Under the pieces are notes generated by a model. That model saw nothing but the letters and a program-made list of their open reading frames with translations. It made no database searches and was not told where the DNA came from. A DNA stretch of 64,000 bases from Notospermus geniculatus (taxonomy: Eukaryota > Nemertea > Pilidiophora > Heteronemertea > Lineidae), in assembly GCA_002633025.1 (NCBI GenBank), contig NMRB01001463.1:71546-135545 (forward strand), read 5' to 3'. The translations under genes were made by a program, and so were the position numbers. Below, piece by piece: positions 46,101 through 55,387 of the stretch. Position 1 is the first letter of the stretch; each line of letters starts with the position of its first letter.

Positions 46101-49100
46101 GTACAAGGTCGCCTAACTGGTACTTTTTGCTCTTTTACTTCGTTTCTTCACTCATTCCCTTCAATTCAACCTCGTAACATATTATTTCAGGCTGAGTTCT
46201 TCTTTGGGACTCTTTTGTTTATCCTGATATTCAATTCTGAGTGATCTAAGACTCCAGCCTAGCTAGCTTAGAACTTTCTTTAATTGTCTGTTTGTGTGTC
46301 CTTTGTACGACTTCTGATGTGGTGGCTGCAGCAACACTCTGTCCTGCCTGTATACTGCATGTGAATATTTGTGCTGTTGAACTGTTTCATTATGGATTTA
46401 TGGCGACTGTTAATATTGCCCATACTTGCATGAATGACAATGAGGAATAATGCAGTCAGTTGTTTGACGTCCATCTGTGTAGTTATTAAGCTGATACAAT
46501 TGTCCATCTGTTACTTAGGTGTCGATATCGTTACAGCTGGTGACACATAAAATTAACTGAAAAGAAGCCAATGTGGTCAATTGTGGCAGGTGGCTAGTTG
46601 TATTTCCAGTTCCACTAAAAATGCTCGCCTGAGAACAATAGAGTTTTCTATTGTTCTCTATCTATTGTTCTCAGGCGAGCAGTTTTTGCTCGCCTCAGAA
46701 GACAAGGCCTGGAGTATCGCATGTGCTTTTGCGATTCCACCTGTCTTCATAATAAGCTGGGACTTCATAATTCTGGTCCTTTATACATGTAGCCACTGAG
46801 CATCAGGCCTAGATTGGTCCTGGTGTAGGTCAACTCTTTCTGAAATGGAATTGTCATAGCAGCGGTGTTTTTGGTTCACTGACACCTTGCTCTGCAGCCG
46901 AGGCCTATCATGCATGCTTGGTAATCAAAACTAGACACAGCTTCTTTGCAGAGCCACCTGTCATGAAACTTTGTAACTTGTGGTGGAATTACACGACACT
47001 AAATGTAACATTGGTCTTTCCCCACAGGCGGAAGTAGAACTTATGATCCTATGTTGCCAGCTGGTGTGGTAGGCTCTGAGGCCCTAAGGGGTTATTATTT
47101 TGTCTTCTATTTAACAGAAAGAGGAGAAAAAAGACGAAAAGAAAGAGGAAAAGAAGGAAGACACGAAGAAAGAAACGAAAGACAATGCAACGAAACCAGA
47201 CGCAGGGAAAGCAGACGCCAATAAGACTGCCGAGGAGAAGGTTGGTATTGACATTTGAAGGCACGATTATAGTTGTGTCATGCGACATTTGACCACTTCT
47301 CTATGAAAGGCCTGTATTCCGGTCAACATTTAGGTCCATAATCGTCCGTACCTGCAGTATGTACTGCACCCCCAGTCATATGGTGCGGCCTAACCCGCCA
47401 GCCATGGAGGATTTCCTTTGTGGCCTAGTGGTTGGCACGTTGGCCTCAGTGCTAGAAGTTAAGCAACATAAAGTGCGGCTAGTACGTGGATGGGTGACCG
47501 GCACGAATGATATTACACGGTTCTTAAACTGTCTCTTATTTTGCAGGAAAAAGAGAAAGCAAAACTGAAACCGATTGTGATCAAGGAGAAATTGACAGCC
47601 ACACAGACGTTGATGGATCTTGCCGAGCCTACAGACGCACATCTGGCTGCTTCCAAGAAAAAGTAAGTCACAAAATATTGCGTGAAAGTATTGGAATGGG
47701 AGACTTTCCTGCCGTTAGAGGCCACCTGTTAGCGGTCCAGGAACGTCACAAAATTTGACGTCAGAGACATAAGTTACGCCTCTACGTCATGGATGACGTT
47801 GTGGCTCGCACTTCCTCTCTGTGACGTATTCGATAGGACCGCTAACTAGTGGCGGCCTCTAATGGCAGGAAAGTCTCCCATTGGGCATACGTACCTGAAA
47901 TATTGGTAACGCTCCCCACATGCTGTCGCACAGGGGAAGGATGTTTTCATTCTCCAGTTTCTTCCGCTACATCAGTTAACGTGGCCGTTTTACATTTCCA
48001 GAGTCAGCGATCTCAAACAGAGAGATGTGGCGAAACGTGCTCGTGAAAAATCCATCAATGATTTGGAGTCGTATGTATTTACAATGAAGGATAATATGTA
48101 CCAATCAGAATGGGAGAAATGCTCGACCGCAGAGGAACGTATCAAATTGAAAGGAAAGTTATCAGAAATTTCTGATTGGCTTGATGAGCAAGGCTTGGAT
48201 ACGCCTAAAGCAGTAAGTATGGCGAGTCTAGCNGTACAGAGTGACGACTTGGCCAAGAATTGAACCCGCACTCTCTCAGACACGAGTCTGCTGCTCAACT
48301 GCTGTCCCATAGTTCAGTTACATCCCCATTAGCATACTATAACTTGCCCTCAACCGATGGACATGGTTTTAACGGTGGTTCGGTCGACGGTGTTGGATTT
48401 GGCTTCTTATTTCTTGCTTCTAACCCTTCTCTTACCAGGCCTGGCAGAAGAAGGCATTGAAGGATCTAAAAACAGCCAAGCCAGATGAAAAACCACCCAT
48501 CTTAGTCGACGATGTCGTTTTAAAAATCGGTGCTCTCGACCGAGAAGTGAAATATTTGCTCAACAAGGCAAAATATTATAAACCTAAACCTAAGCCGCCA
48601 AAGTCGGAGGATAAAAATAAAACCGAGAGTAATTCTACAGCTAGCAATGAGACAAAGGCAGATGGTAACTTTCACTTTACAAAATTTGTTTGAAAATATT
48701 CTTTAGTATTTATTTTAATACTATGAGTATTTTCAGTTGTGATTTTATGTTTTTTGACCAAGAAAGTAAGAGTAAGTGTTGTGCTTCGGGTTTTGGCCAG
48801 AATATAAAATTTTACTTTTCTATCCGAGAGCATGAGGTCGGGTAAATCATTGCAGTCACCCTGCCTGCACGTGGGGTATCTTGATACCGACTTGGTCATT
48901 ATCGATCAACTCCTATCATTGGTGTGACTGGAGCGCCCTCTCAGTGTTGCTCAAAGAACCAGCAACGCTTGGGATCATTCGCTACCAGGTACAGTTCTCC
49001 AGCAATCATATGGGCGGAAATTTTGTCGCTGTCAGCACATGACATCCCAAATGTGGCACGCTTTCTTGAAAATCACCGAGGCACAACTGCATTGACGAAA

Positions 49101-52100
49101 CTGCCTTGGGCTGAAAGAGTTAACTGCGGGGGGCCAACACATCTTTACTTCCTTGGTCATCTTGATGTGTTTCTCTGTTATCAAGTCAGCGGAAGATGGT
49201 TTCGTCACCGGTCAAAAATTTTTGATAGGGTGTAAAAAATTGCCTTTTGAGAAGCCAGGTGAAAGAGAAATTATGTAGCTACGTACCGGTCGGTGGGTTT
49301 ATCATCTTATGCTGGCTTGGAGCAGTCTGTCGTTTAGTTTCTTTTTCGTTCCATTTACGTTCGTTTGTGTTGCGTTCTTTTCTAGAATTGGATGAGAACT
49401 ATGCAGGAAGCACAAAGCAAAGTCCCGTGCATGAAACCCCCTGTGTTGCAAATTGCGCATATCGAAGCGGCGCGTATGGTGCTGGCAAATAAGTTACGTT
49501 CGTTGGCGCAGGAGGCGAAGATTCGCCTGCATCGTGCACGAGCACGGCAACTTGAACGAGAGAAAAAATTAAAAGCCGAGAAAGAAAAGAAAGAAGCGGA
49601 GAAAAAACTCCGTCGGGAGAAAGTACGCCAAAAACGACAGGAGGAGGAAAATGAAAAACTCCGCCAAAAAATGAACCAATCAAAACTTCATTCTGATTCT
49701 GACGGTGGTAAAACCGAGAAAAAACAGGGTAAAAATCGTTTACGGTCTTTTAGTAGTAGATTTCACGGGAGAGGTAGCGGCGTGCGACCTTCAATCAAAC
49801 GTTTTTTTAATCGTGGAAAAAGGTCACGACGACCGAGCAAGGATTTTGAACAAGAAAATATTGATGATGATTTTGAGGATGACGTTTTCGATGACGTTGA
49901 CCTTGGTGGTAGACCTAAAAGAAAGCAAAAACGGCGACGGAAATCCAAATTTTTGAACATTCCGTTTGGTGTTCGCTTGGATGATATCCAGCGCGCCAAG
50001 TTGCATAGATTCTTCCGAGAATTTAATCAGCGCATGTTACGACACAGGGGCAAAGATGCCGGAAAGCGCGGTAAAGACTTATTGTCTGTTTTATTTTTGA
50101 TTGGATTTTGGAAGAGCTTGACTCATTTTGCGATTGTGTAGTGGAATTTCAATCTCTTTTACTGTCCGTTCCATTTTGAGTCGGGATTTCTGCACTTCAC
50201 CTTTACATTTGCAGTGACAAACCACAACTGCGTTGTCCATCAACGCTGACTGACTGCTGACTGCATGCCAAAGAAGTATGGACTGAGTCGGTGGTAGTCA
50301 GTCAGGCGTGATGGATGACGTAATTATGGATTGAATGGTTTCCTGCTCACCGCAAAGGACAAGTGAAAAGATCTCTGTTGAAGTGGAACAGATTTTACTT
50401 TGGTTTTTGTCTGCTTACATTGTTTTCAATATCTTGTGGCTTGTGTGGTGACATCAAAATACACTACCCGTATATTTAGTGTATACACTATATTTAAGTT
50501 CCTGAGGACTTCAATTTGAAGGGGAATTGGTTCCTGACTTGGCTTCACACCACTTGAATCACTGTTGCCTCAGTTTTATTACTACAGTATAATGATACCT
50601 GACTATCATTTTCTGCCCATTTTCCCAAAACTGAATCCTGTGAAAAACTTCATATCGTACACCTAAATTCCTGTTTCCTTTCGGCTTAGTTTTCAATTTG
50701 TGTTTCTGCCCCTCATTTTCCTGGGCATGGAGTGAAGTTTAAGGGTTACAATGAGTTTGTCATGATAAAATGAATTAGATTTAGCATGGGGTGTTTATAT
50801 CAGTCTGCATGAGGTGGTGATTTGTTACCTGTTTAAGTTTCATGAATAGAACCTTACAAAACCTTGTTGTCTTTAGCAAGCAGTGGAAGGTCCAATTCAG
50901 AGACAGAGATGTCAGATTGGTATAGAGGACACAGTACTTGGCACCTCTGAAATCCAGGTTCAATCCCCAGCCAGATCCATTCGTGATGTTAGGGTGTCAC
51001 TCTGTGACAGGGCAGAGCTGGACACCCTGGTTTCCTCCTGTTATAGACGATTCTCGAATTTGCAGATCTGCGCACTTCCACCAAAATCTCAACCAGAACC
51101 TCGATCTGAAACCGGCTGATGTGACGCTATCCATGATTCAGCAATGGTTGAGTCTGACGCAACGTCTTCGACGTCACTGTCGGTGGGTTGTCTGCGTTAC
51201 GTCACTCAGTTTCAGACCGAGGTTGTGGTTGAGATTTCGGCGGAAGTGCGCAGATCTTTGTCATTTACGTCAATTTGAGAACGGTCTATATGTTTATTTG
51301 CCCATTGTTGTCTACAGAGCTACATGTAATAACGGTAAAAACTTGGAGAAGAGCCTATGAGTGTGTCATAGCTATTTGTTGAAGATTGTTTGCCTCTATG
51401 TGCTTTCCGTTCGATGTTGTTCAGTGCGTTCCATTTTTCAGGTGCCGAGAGTATAAAAAAAGATGAAAAAGCCGACGCAGGGGCTAAAGCTGAGGCTGAA
51501 TCTGAGAAAAAGGAGCCAGATGTTGAGGTTGAAGAGGAGGAGCCATTACAATTAGATGGCGTTGATGCCTCAGGTAAAACTCGACACTCCCATCGATTTT
51601 GATGCCACCTATTGTGCATTTCAGTGGTGCATGAATCGTTGATGTGAATGATTCCGTCTTGGTGGTGTATTTCCGCAGCCTTGGTCCATTGAAGTGAAAA
51701 ATTTGTTTTCGTGTTCTGTTTTTTGTAGTGTGGCAAATTTTGTGACTTTTTGGCGTGTTTGTTGTGTGGTACTGCCTTGTTCAATGTTTTCACTCGAATT
51801 GTGTGCATATATCAGACAGTGCTGCTATGCTCCGAAAAACATGGTTTATGTTTCGAAGGAGTCGTGTAAAAATGGCTGACATGATCTATATCTCTGACAT
51901 CTCGTTCCAGGTAAAAAGACAACTAGCTCCACAGAACCTCCTAAAAAAGATACGAAGGATGATAGTAAAACTAAAACAACAGATAGTAAACCCATAGGTT
52001 AGTGTCTGTTCTCTGCCGACCTTGTCTCACCTACCTCTAGGCCATGTCCTCGGAGTTTAGGTTGTTCACTTACGTGCAAGTTCTAGTTGCAGTATGTGCT

Positions 52101-52455
52101 GTCCAATAGATGATTCTCAAATTTGCAGATCTGCGCACTAACGCTGAAATCTCAACCAGAACCTCGATCTGAAACCGGTGACATGACGCAGTCCATGATT
52201 CAGCTACGGTCAACTGTGAGGGTCATTCGGTTTCAGACCGAGTTTATGGTTGAGATTTCGGCAGAATTGCACATATTTTCGTTTATGTCAATTTGAGGTT
52301 CACCTATACCATTTGTAAGTTCCAAGTACCATGTAGAAGTTTGAACTCCCATCTATGATTACCATGTACCAATGTTCCTTTGTTTTACAGAGCCACCAAA
52401 GACAGCGGCGCCGCCTAGCGAGGACAAGAAAAAACACGACCCGTCCGATTTATAA
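37190..52455 (+). CDS. HYOU1: Hypoxia up-regulated protein 1 (Grp170/ORP150), Hsp110-type ER chaperone
   Basis: Exons: 37190-37262, 37435-37528, 37720-37798, 38360-38514, 39006-39316, 39404-39663, 40293-40510, 40810-40942, 42225-42412, 42642-42850, 43667-43773, 44489-44596, 45137-45295, 47118-47240, 47547-47662, 48002-48212, 48439-48664, 51442-51573, 51911-51997, 52391-52455. All phases match (3054 nt, 1017 aa); 43006-43023 may be an extra microexon. Order: signal peptide (hydrophobic residues 8-22); Hsp70-like ATPase with VMSVDMG (phosphate 1), [24 protein letters not shown] (phosphate 2) and [11 protein letters not shown] (adenosine); beta domain from VEFEREV; acidic/K-rich loop of four phase-0 exons; alpha-helical domain with NDLESYVF and [14 protein letters not shown]. 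It acts in the ER lumen as nucleotide exchange factor for BiP and holds unfolded chains. A helical-domain segment of roughly 70 residues known in vertebrates is absent between 48212 and 48439, beside an N. It ends PSDL rather than a KDEL-like signal. Confidence 0.95.
38014..38294. mobile_element. TACTGTAAAGCA-type MITE in intron 4
   Basis: Ends TACTGTAAAGCAAGATAATT and AAATTTTCCTGCTTTACAGTA are inverted. The inside is rich in TTTCGCG, and a 66-bp segment (GCGAATCAAGAATTCACATA onward) is repeated in tandem. Confidence 0.8.
38541..38899. mobile_element. Hairpin MITE H, copy 2, split by a family G element
   Basis: CATCCTCCCACAGCAGGG...CTCCTCTTCATACACTCG and GATGAAGAGGAG...CCCCTGCT form the hairpin. 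Its last bases, CTGCTGTGGGAGGATG, come after the inserted element at 38632-38883. Confidence 0.8.
38632..38883. mobile_element. MITE, family G, nested
   Basis: Ends TAGGCACGGATCCAG and CTGGATCCGCCCCTA are inverted. The 5-bp duplication CTGCT lies at 38627-38631 and 38884-38888, within hairpin MITE H. Confidence 0.85.
41057..41298. mobile_element. MITE C, copy 1, HYOU1 intron
   Basis: CTATAGCCCGTTCTCAAA on the left and TTCGAGAATCGTCTATAG on the right are inverted. Inside are mirrored GATCTGC(A/G)CACTTCCG and GGTCTGAAAC / GTTTCAGATC, and a TGACGTCA palindrome. Sister copies: 43291-43559, 51043-51290, 52107-52310, 53012-53260. Confidence 0.75.
41963..42145 (+). mobile_element. SINE S1, 5'-truncated
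   Basis: It matches the body of 24232-24485 from CCCTGGCTCTTCA onward, through CCATACTTACAGGG and a GGCCCTGACGGAAAAA end, but lacks the tRNA-like head. Confidence 0.6.
43006..43023 (+). CDS. HYOU1: Candidate 18-nt cassette microexon of HYOU1
   Basis: It is preceded by GTTCGTTTCAG and followed by GTAAGT. Exon 42642-42850 ends in phase 1 and exon 43667-43773 begins in phase 1, and they join correctly without it (giving [14 protein letters not shown], as in vertebrates). Inclusion adds six residues, KLRDEA, without changing the frame. It sits at the start of the flexible acidic loop. Confidence 0.45.
43180..43600. repeat. Host repeat R1, second copy, with MITE C inserted
   Basis: The outer parts match 3188-3327 and 3845-3880. 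MITE C copy 2 occupies 43291-43559 (ends TATAGACAAATCCCAAATT / AATTTGGGATTTGTCTAT). Confidence 0.65.
44059..44319. mobile_element. MITE, family G, HYOU1 intron
   Basis: Ends CAGTGGCGGATCCAGG and CCTTGGATCCGCCACTG are inverted. TTGTA is duplicated at 44054-44058 and 44320-44324. Confidence 0.85.
45593..46123. repeat. 22-23-bp minisatellite split by an insertion
   Basis: About three units of CAGTAGTTCAAGGTCACTTACC lie at 45593-45664 and about six units of CAGTAGTACAAGGTCGTCTAAC at 45963-46123. The two halves differ by consistent base changes. Element 45665-45961 separates them. Confidence 0.85.
45665..45961. mobile_element. 297-bp TIR element inside the minisatellite
   Basis: Ends CATAGATGAGAG and CTCTCATCTATG are inverted, with a CCGGGAATTCCCGG palindrome near the left end. 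CAGTAG precedes it (45659-45664) and recurs after one extra base (45963-45968). Confidence 0.7.
46623..46680. repeat. Perfect 20-bp-arm hairpin
   Basis: GCTCGCCTGAGAACAATAGA and its exact inverse complement flank an 18-nt loop that itself contains TCTATTGTTCTC. It lies in the HYOU1 intron between 45295 and 47118. Confidence 0.85.
47380..47520 (+). mobile_element. SINE with a 5S rRNA-like promoter segment
   Basis: GAAGTTAAGCA (47455-47465) and GGCTAGTACGTGGATGGGTG (47477-47496) followed by ACC align with the box A and box C parts of the 5S rRNA internal promoter. Upstream, TGGCCTAGTGGTTGGCACG looks like a tRNA A-box half. A diverged relative is at 42530-42620. It ends 26 bp before exon 47547. 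Confidence 0.6.
47697..47880. mobile_element. Hairpin MITE, HYOU1 intron
   Basis: TGGGAGACTTTCCTGCCGTT on the left and GGCAGGAAAGTCTCCCA on the right are inverted. Inner TAGAGGCC / GGCCTCTA and GGACCGCTA / TAGCGGTCC pair also. Confidence 0.8.
48232..48232. other. Assembly gap placeholder in HYOU1
   Basis: A single N lies 20 bp after the donor of exon 48002-48212. The helical-domain segment conserved in vertebrate HYOU1 between the blocks aligned to exons 48002-48212 and 48439-48664 is missing here. Confidence 0.6.
49386..50141 (+). CDS. Uncharacterised 249+-codon basic coiled-coil ORF in a HYOU1 intron
   Basis: It is open from an acceptor (TTTTCTAG at 49378-49385) to TAG at 50139-50141, in phase 0. 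The product begins [10 protein letters not shown]. It has a helix with [14 protein letters not shown], a long K/E/R heptad-like coiled coil (about residues 50-100), an R/K-rich stretch, an acidic patch ([13 protein letters not shown]), a second basic block ([13 protein letters not shown]), and [19 protein letters not shown] recognise no family. Its phase would allow joining to HYOU1 exon 48002-48212 as an alternative last exon. A weak donor CGCG|GTAAAG near 50071 would keep phase into exon 51442. It could equally be a separate nested gene. The length and charge pattern argue against chance. Confidence 0.45.
   Translation, partial: NWMRTMQEAQSKVPCMKPPVLQIAHIEAARMVLANKLRSLAQEAKIRLHRARARQLEREKKLKAEKEKKEAEKKLRREKVRQKRQEEENEKLRQKMNQSKLHSDSDGGKTEKKQGKNRLRSFSSRFHGRGSGVRPSIKRFFNRGKRSRRPSKDFEQENIDDDFEDDVFDDVDLGGRPKRKQKRRRKSKFLNIPFGVRLDDIQRAKLHRFFREFNQRMLRHRGKDAGKRGKDLLSVLFLIGFWKSLTHFAIV
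51043..51290. mobile_element. MITE C, copy 3
   Basis: ATAGACGATTCTCGAATTTG and CAATTTGAGAACGGTCTAT ends; internal GATCTGCGCACTTCC mirrored by GGAAGTGCGCAGATC. Confidence 0.75.
52107..52310. mobile_element. MITE C, copy 4, present in only one duplicate
   Basis: The filled site reads CCAATAGATGATTCTCAAATT...CACCTATACC. The matching place in the other duplicate (about 54065-54075) reads CCCAATACCG without it. This indicates insertion at a TA. Confidence 0.75.
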
Positions 52456-52826
52456 TGAAGACTTTTCTTAGGATTAACAAATTGTTGACATAAATTATTT
52501 GGCATTTTGTTCAGTGAGATCGTGAGCAGCCCCGTCTGGTTATGAAGTACAGTCTCAGGCCCGTATTCAATAAGGGTGATCATCGCACGTTTAAGGGTGT
52601 TTTGGCCTAATCAGCGTACAAATTCTGGATTACACAGGTTAAAGGCCTAGAAAACTATTGTCTGATGTCTGTACGGTGGTTCACCAGAGGCGTTTATCCG
52701 CAGGATAATCACACGCGTCTAACTATCCTGCGTCTAAGTCAAAGAGCATGAAGCAAATGTTGAACGATCAGGAAGGCTTGTCTAGAATTTTTCCAACACG
52801 TTCTATTGTCCTCCCACACTAAGACG

Positions 52827-52827
52827 N
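52827..52827. other. Assembly gap placeholder between HYOU1 duplicates
   Basis: A single N, immediately followed by the first base of the second duplicate (AAACCTTGTTGTC). Confidence 0.85.
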
Positions 52828-54326
52828 AAACCTTGTTGTCTTTAGCAAGCAGTGGAAGGTCCAATTCAGAGACAGAGATGTCAGATTGGTATAGAGGACA
52901 CAGTACTTGGCACCTCTGAAATCCAGGTTCAATCCCCAGCCAGATCCATTCGTGATGTTAGGGTGTCACTCTGTGACAGGGCAGAGCTGGACACTCTGGT
53001 TTCCTCCTGTTATAGATGATTCTCGAATTTGCAGATCTGCGCACTTCCACCAAAATCTCAACCAGAACCTCGATCTGAAACCGGCTGACGTGACGCTATC
53101 CATGATTCAGCAATGGTTGAGTCTGACGCAACGTCTTCGACGTCACTGTCGTCGGGTTGTCTGCGTTACGTCATTCAGTTTCAGCCCGAGATTGTGGTTG
53201 AGATTTCGGCGGAAATGCGCAGATCTTTGTCGTTTATGTCAATTTGAGAACGGTCTATATGTTTATTTGCCCATTGTTGTCTACAGAGCTAATAAAGGTA
53301 AAAACCTGGAGAGTGGCCTATGAGTGTGTCATAGCTATTTGTTGAAGATTGTTTGCCTCTATGTGCTTTCCGTTCGATGTTGTTCAGTGTGTTCCATTTT
53401 TCAGGTGCCGAGAGTATAAGAAAAGATGAAAAAGCCGACGCAGGGGCTAAAACTGAGGCTGAATCTGAGAAAAAGGAGCCAGATGTTGAGGTTGAAGAGG
53501 AAGAGCCATTACAATTAGATGGCGTTGATGCCTCAGGTAAAACTCGACACTCCCATCGATTTTGATGCCACCTATTGTGCATTTCAGTGGTGCAGGAATC
53601 GTTGATGTGAATGATTCCGTCTTGGTGGTGTATTTCCGCAGCCTTGGTCCATTGAAGTGAAAAATGTTGTTTTCGTGTTCTGTTTTTTGTAGCGTGGCAA
53701 ATTTCGTGACTTTTTGGCGTGTTTGTTGTGTGGTACTGCCTTGTTCAATGTTTTCACTCGAATTGTCTGCATATATCAGACAGTGCTGCTATGCTCCGAA
53801 AAACATGGCTTATGTTTCGAAGGAGTCGTGTAAAAATGGCTGACATGATCTATATCTCTGACATCTCGTTCCAGGTAAAAAGACAACTAGCTCCACAGAA
53901 CCTCCTAAAAAAGATACGAAAGAGGATAGTAAAACTAAAACAACAGATAGTAAACCCATAGGTTAGTGTCCGTTCTCTGTCGATCTTGTCTTGCCTATCT
54001 CTAGGCTATGTCCTCGGAGTTTAGGTTGTTCACTTACGTGCAGTTCAGTTGCAACCTGCACTGCCCAATACCGTCTGTAAGTTCCAAAAGTACCATATGA
54101 GTTTCAGTTCTCTTCTGTTAGGTCCAGTTACCATGTACCAATGTTCCTTTGTTTTACAGATCCACCAAAGACAGAGGCGCCGCCTAAAGAGGACAAGAAA
54201 AAACACGACCCGTCCGATTTATAATGAAGACTTTTCTTAGGATTAACAAATTGTTGAGATAAATTATTTGGCATTTTGTTCAGTGAGATCGTGAGCAGCC
54301 CCATCTGGTTATGAAGTACAGTCTCA
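52828..54326 (+). repeat. Tandem duplication C, second copy
   Basis: It begins right after the N at 52827 and ends at GTCTCA. It carries a MITE C copy (53012-53260) corresponding to 51043-51290. Confidence 0.9.
53405..54224 (+). pseudogene. HYOU1: Second copy of the last three HYOU1 exons
   Basis: Exons 53405-53536, 53875-53961 and 54160-54224 duplicate 51442-51573, 51911-51997 and 52391-52455 with the same lengths and phases. They encode the same acidic tail ending HDPSDL, with a few substitutions (for example DPPKTEAPPKED for [12 protein letters not shown]). If the order were real, these exons would follow a stop codon. More likely they are the other allele, and one set is surplus. Confidence 0.7.
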
Positions 54327-54494
54327 ATGTTTATCCAACTCTCACTGCCCGGGATGTATTTTGGTAAAAATGTGCTCCAGTTTATTAGTTAAGATGTAAA
54401 TTGATAGAAACATTGACTTTATCAAGTTTGTCAGTCTGTGGGGTGGTCCAATGATCTGTTTGCTTTTGTGCTATTGGTCTGTATTGATAACCAG

Positions 54495-54638
54495 GTCGGA
54501 GGAAAAAATCTGAATCGCGACCTTCCGTATCACCGTGGAAACAGTGCTATTGTCATGAATATCCGTCGTCATGGGAACGGAATTCGTCGTAAAAAAACAG
54601 CTTCAGTCGTGAAGGCAAGCCGTGTTGTCATCCAGTGA
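54495..54638 (+). CDS. Short basic ORF after HYOU1, doubtful
   Basis: After a possible acceptor (GATAACCAG at 54486-54494) a phase-0 frame reads VGGKNLNRDLPYHRGNSAIV and on to a stop at 54638. It is rich in R and K. No domain is seen. It could be an alternative last exon or chance. Confidence 0.2.
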   Translation, partial: VGGKNLNRDLPYHRGNSAIVMNIRRHGNGIRRKKTASVVKASRVVIQ

Positions 54639-54857
54639 TATCGTCATCGTAACATCAGTGGTTGCTATGGTAACCAACTTCCGAAAGGACCAGTGATTGA
54701 AATGTTTGTAAATTTGTAAATATGCTGATTACCGGTAATGATGAATTAGAGTTGTTCATTTTGTGTAAGTTTGTCAGAATTCTGTGTACATTTCAGCCAT
54801 GATTTGCGGTGAATCCTTTCAGAATTGACTGAAATTGACAAAAGGGGACCATACAAA

Positions 54858-55112
54858 ACGCCCGGATCCAGAGGAGGTTTTGGGGGGTCATAACCCCCCT
54901 GCTCTCCACCACTAATTTTTTTCTTCAGTAATTTGCGACAATAAGCAAAAAAAACTTCCAAATTAAGCCTCAGTTTGATACATGCACTGAGATGCCAGGA
55001 ATTGGTGTCTACAGCCTTCCCCGCTGGCGCGTGCACCTTCAGCGCCCGCCTACACTGACCGCGTTCAGCGGCCCTGACCCCCCTCTGCAAAAAAATCCTG
55101 GATCTGCGCCTG
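54858..55112. mobile_element. MITE, family G
   Basis: The left end is decayed (AACGCCCGGATCCAGAGG). The right end CCTGGATCTGCGCCTG is intact. TACAA is duplicated at 54853-54857 and 55113-55117. Confidence 0.8.
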
Positions 55113-55387
55113 TACAAGATCAGATTCCATGTTTTCCTGTCCATTCCAAGTAGTAGCGACTTCGAGAGACCCCGCTTCGTGCCCCTGGTGGAGCCTTAGT
55201 GACTTGAGGTTATAGTTTTGAAAATGTGCTTCAGTTTTGACTTGTCGGACATTTTTTGTCAATTCCGCATTTTTGCCTTTAGTTTGAAATAATCATGTTT
55301 TGATGCAGGACATATCACCACGCACGCTGATTCTAATCTTGCACTGAAACTTCACACACGTTGAGTTCATGGCATTCCGGTGTAGAA

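Larger units (their letters stand above)
50859..52557 (+). repeat. Tandem duplication C at the HYOU1 3' end (first copy)
   Basis: It contains exons 51442-51573, 51911-51997 and 52391-52455. It matches 52828-54326 closely in exons and most introns. An extra MITE C (52107-52310) is present only here. Confidence 0.9.

Noticed and set aside
51308-51330. Possible tiny exon after TCTACAG
   Set aside because: Not needed for phase between 48664 and 51442, and its sequence differs between the two duplicates (one has extra bases that change its length).
22061-54326. Genuine recent tandem duplications as an evolutionary novelty
   Set aside because: Frame breaks at the joins, an N at one join and allele-like divergence make haplotype mis-assembly more likely. 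Kept as findings, not as gene duplications.
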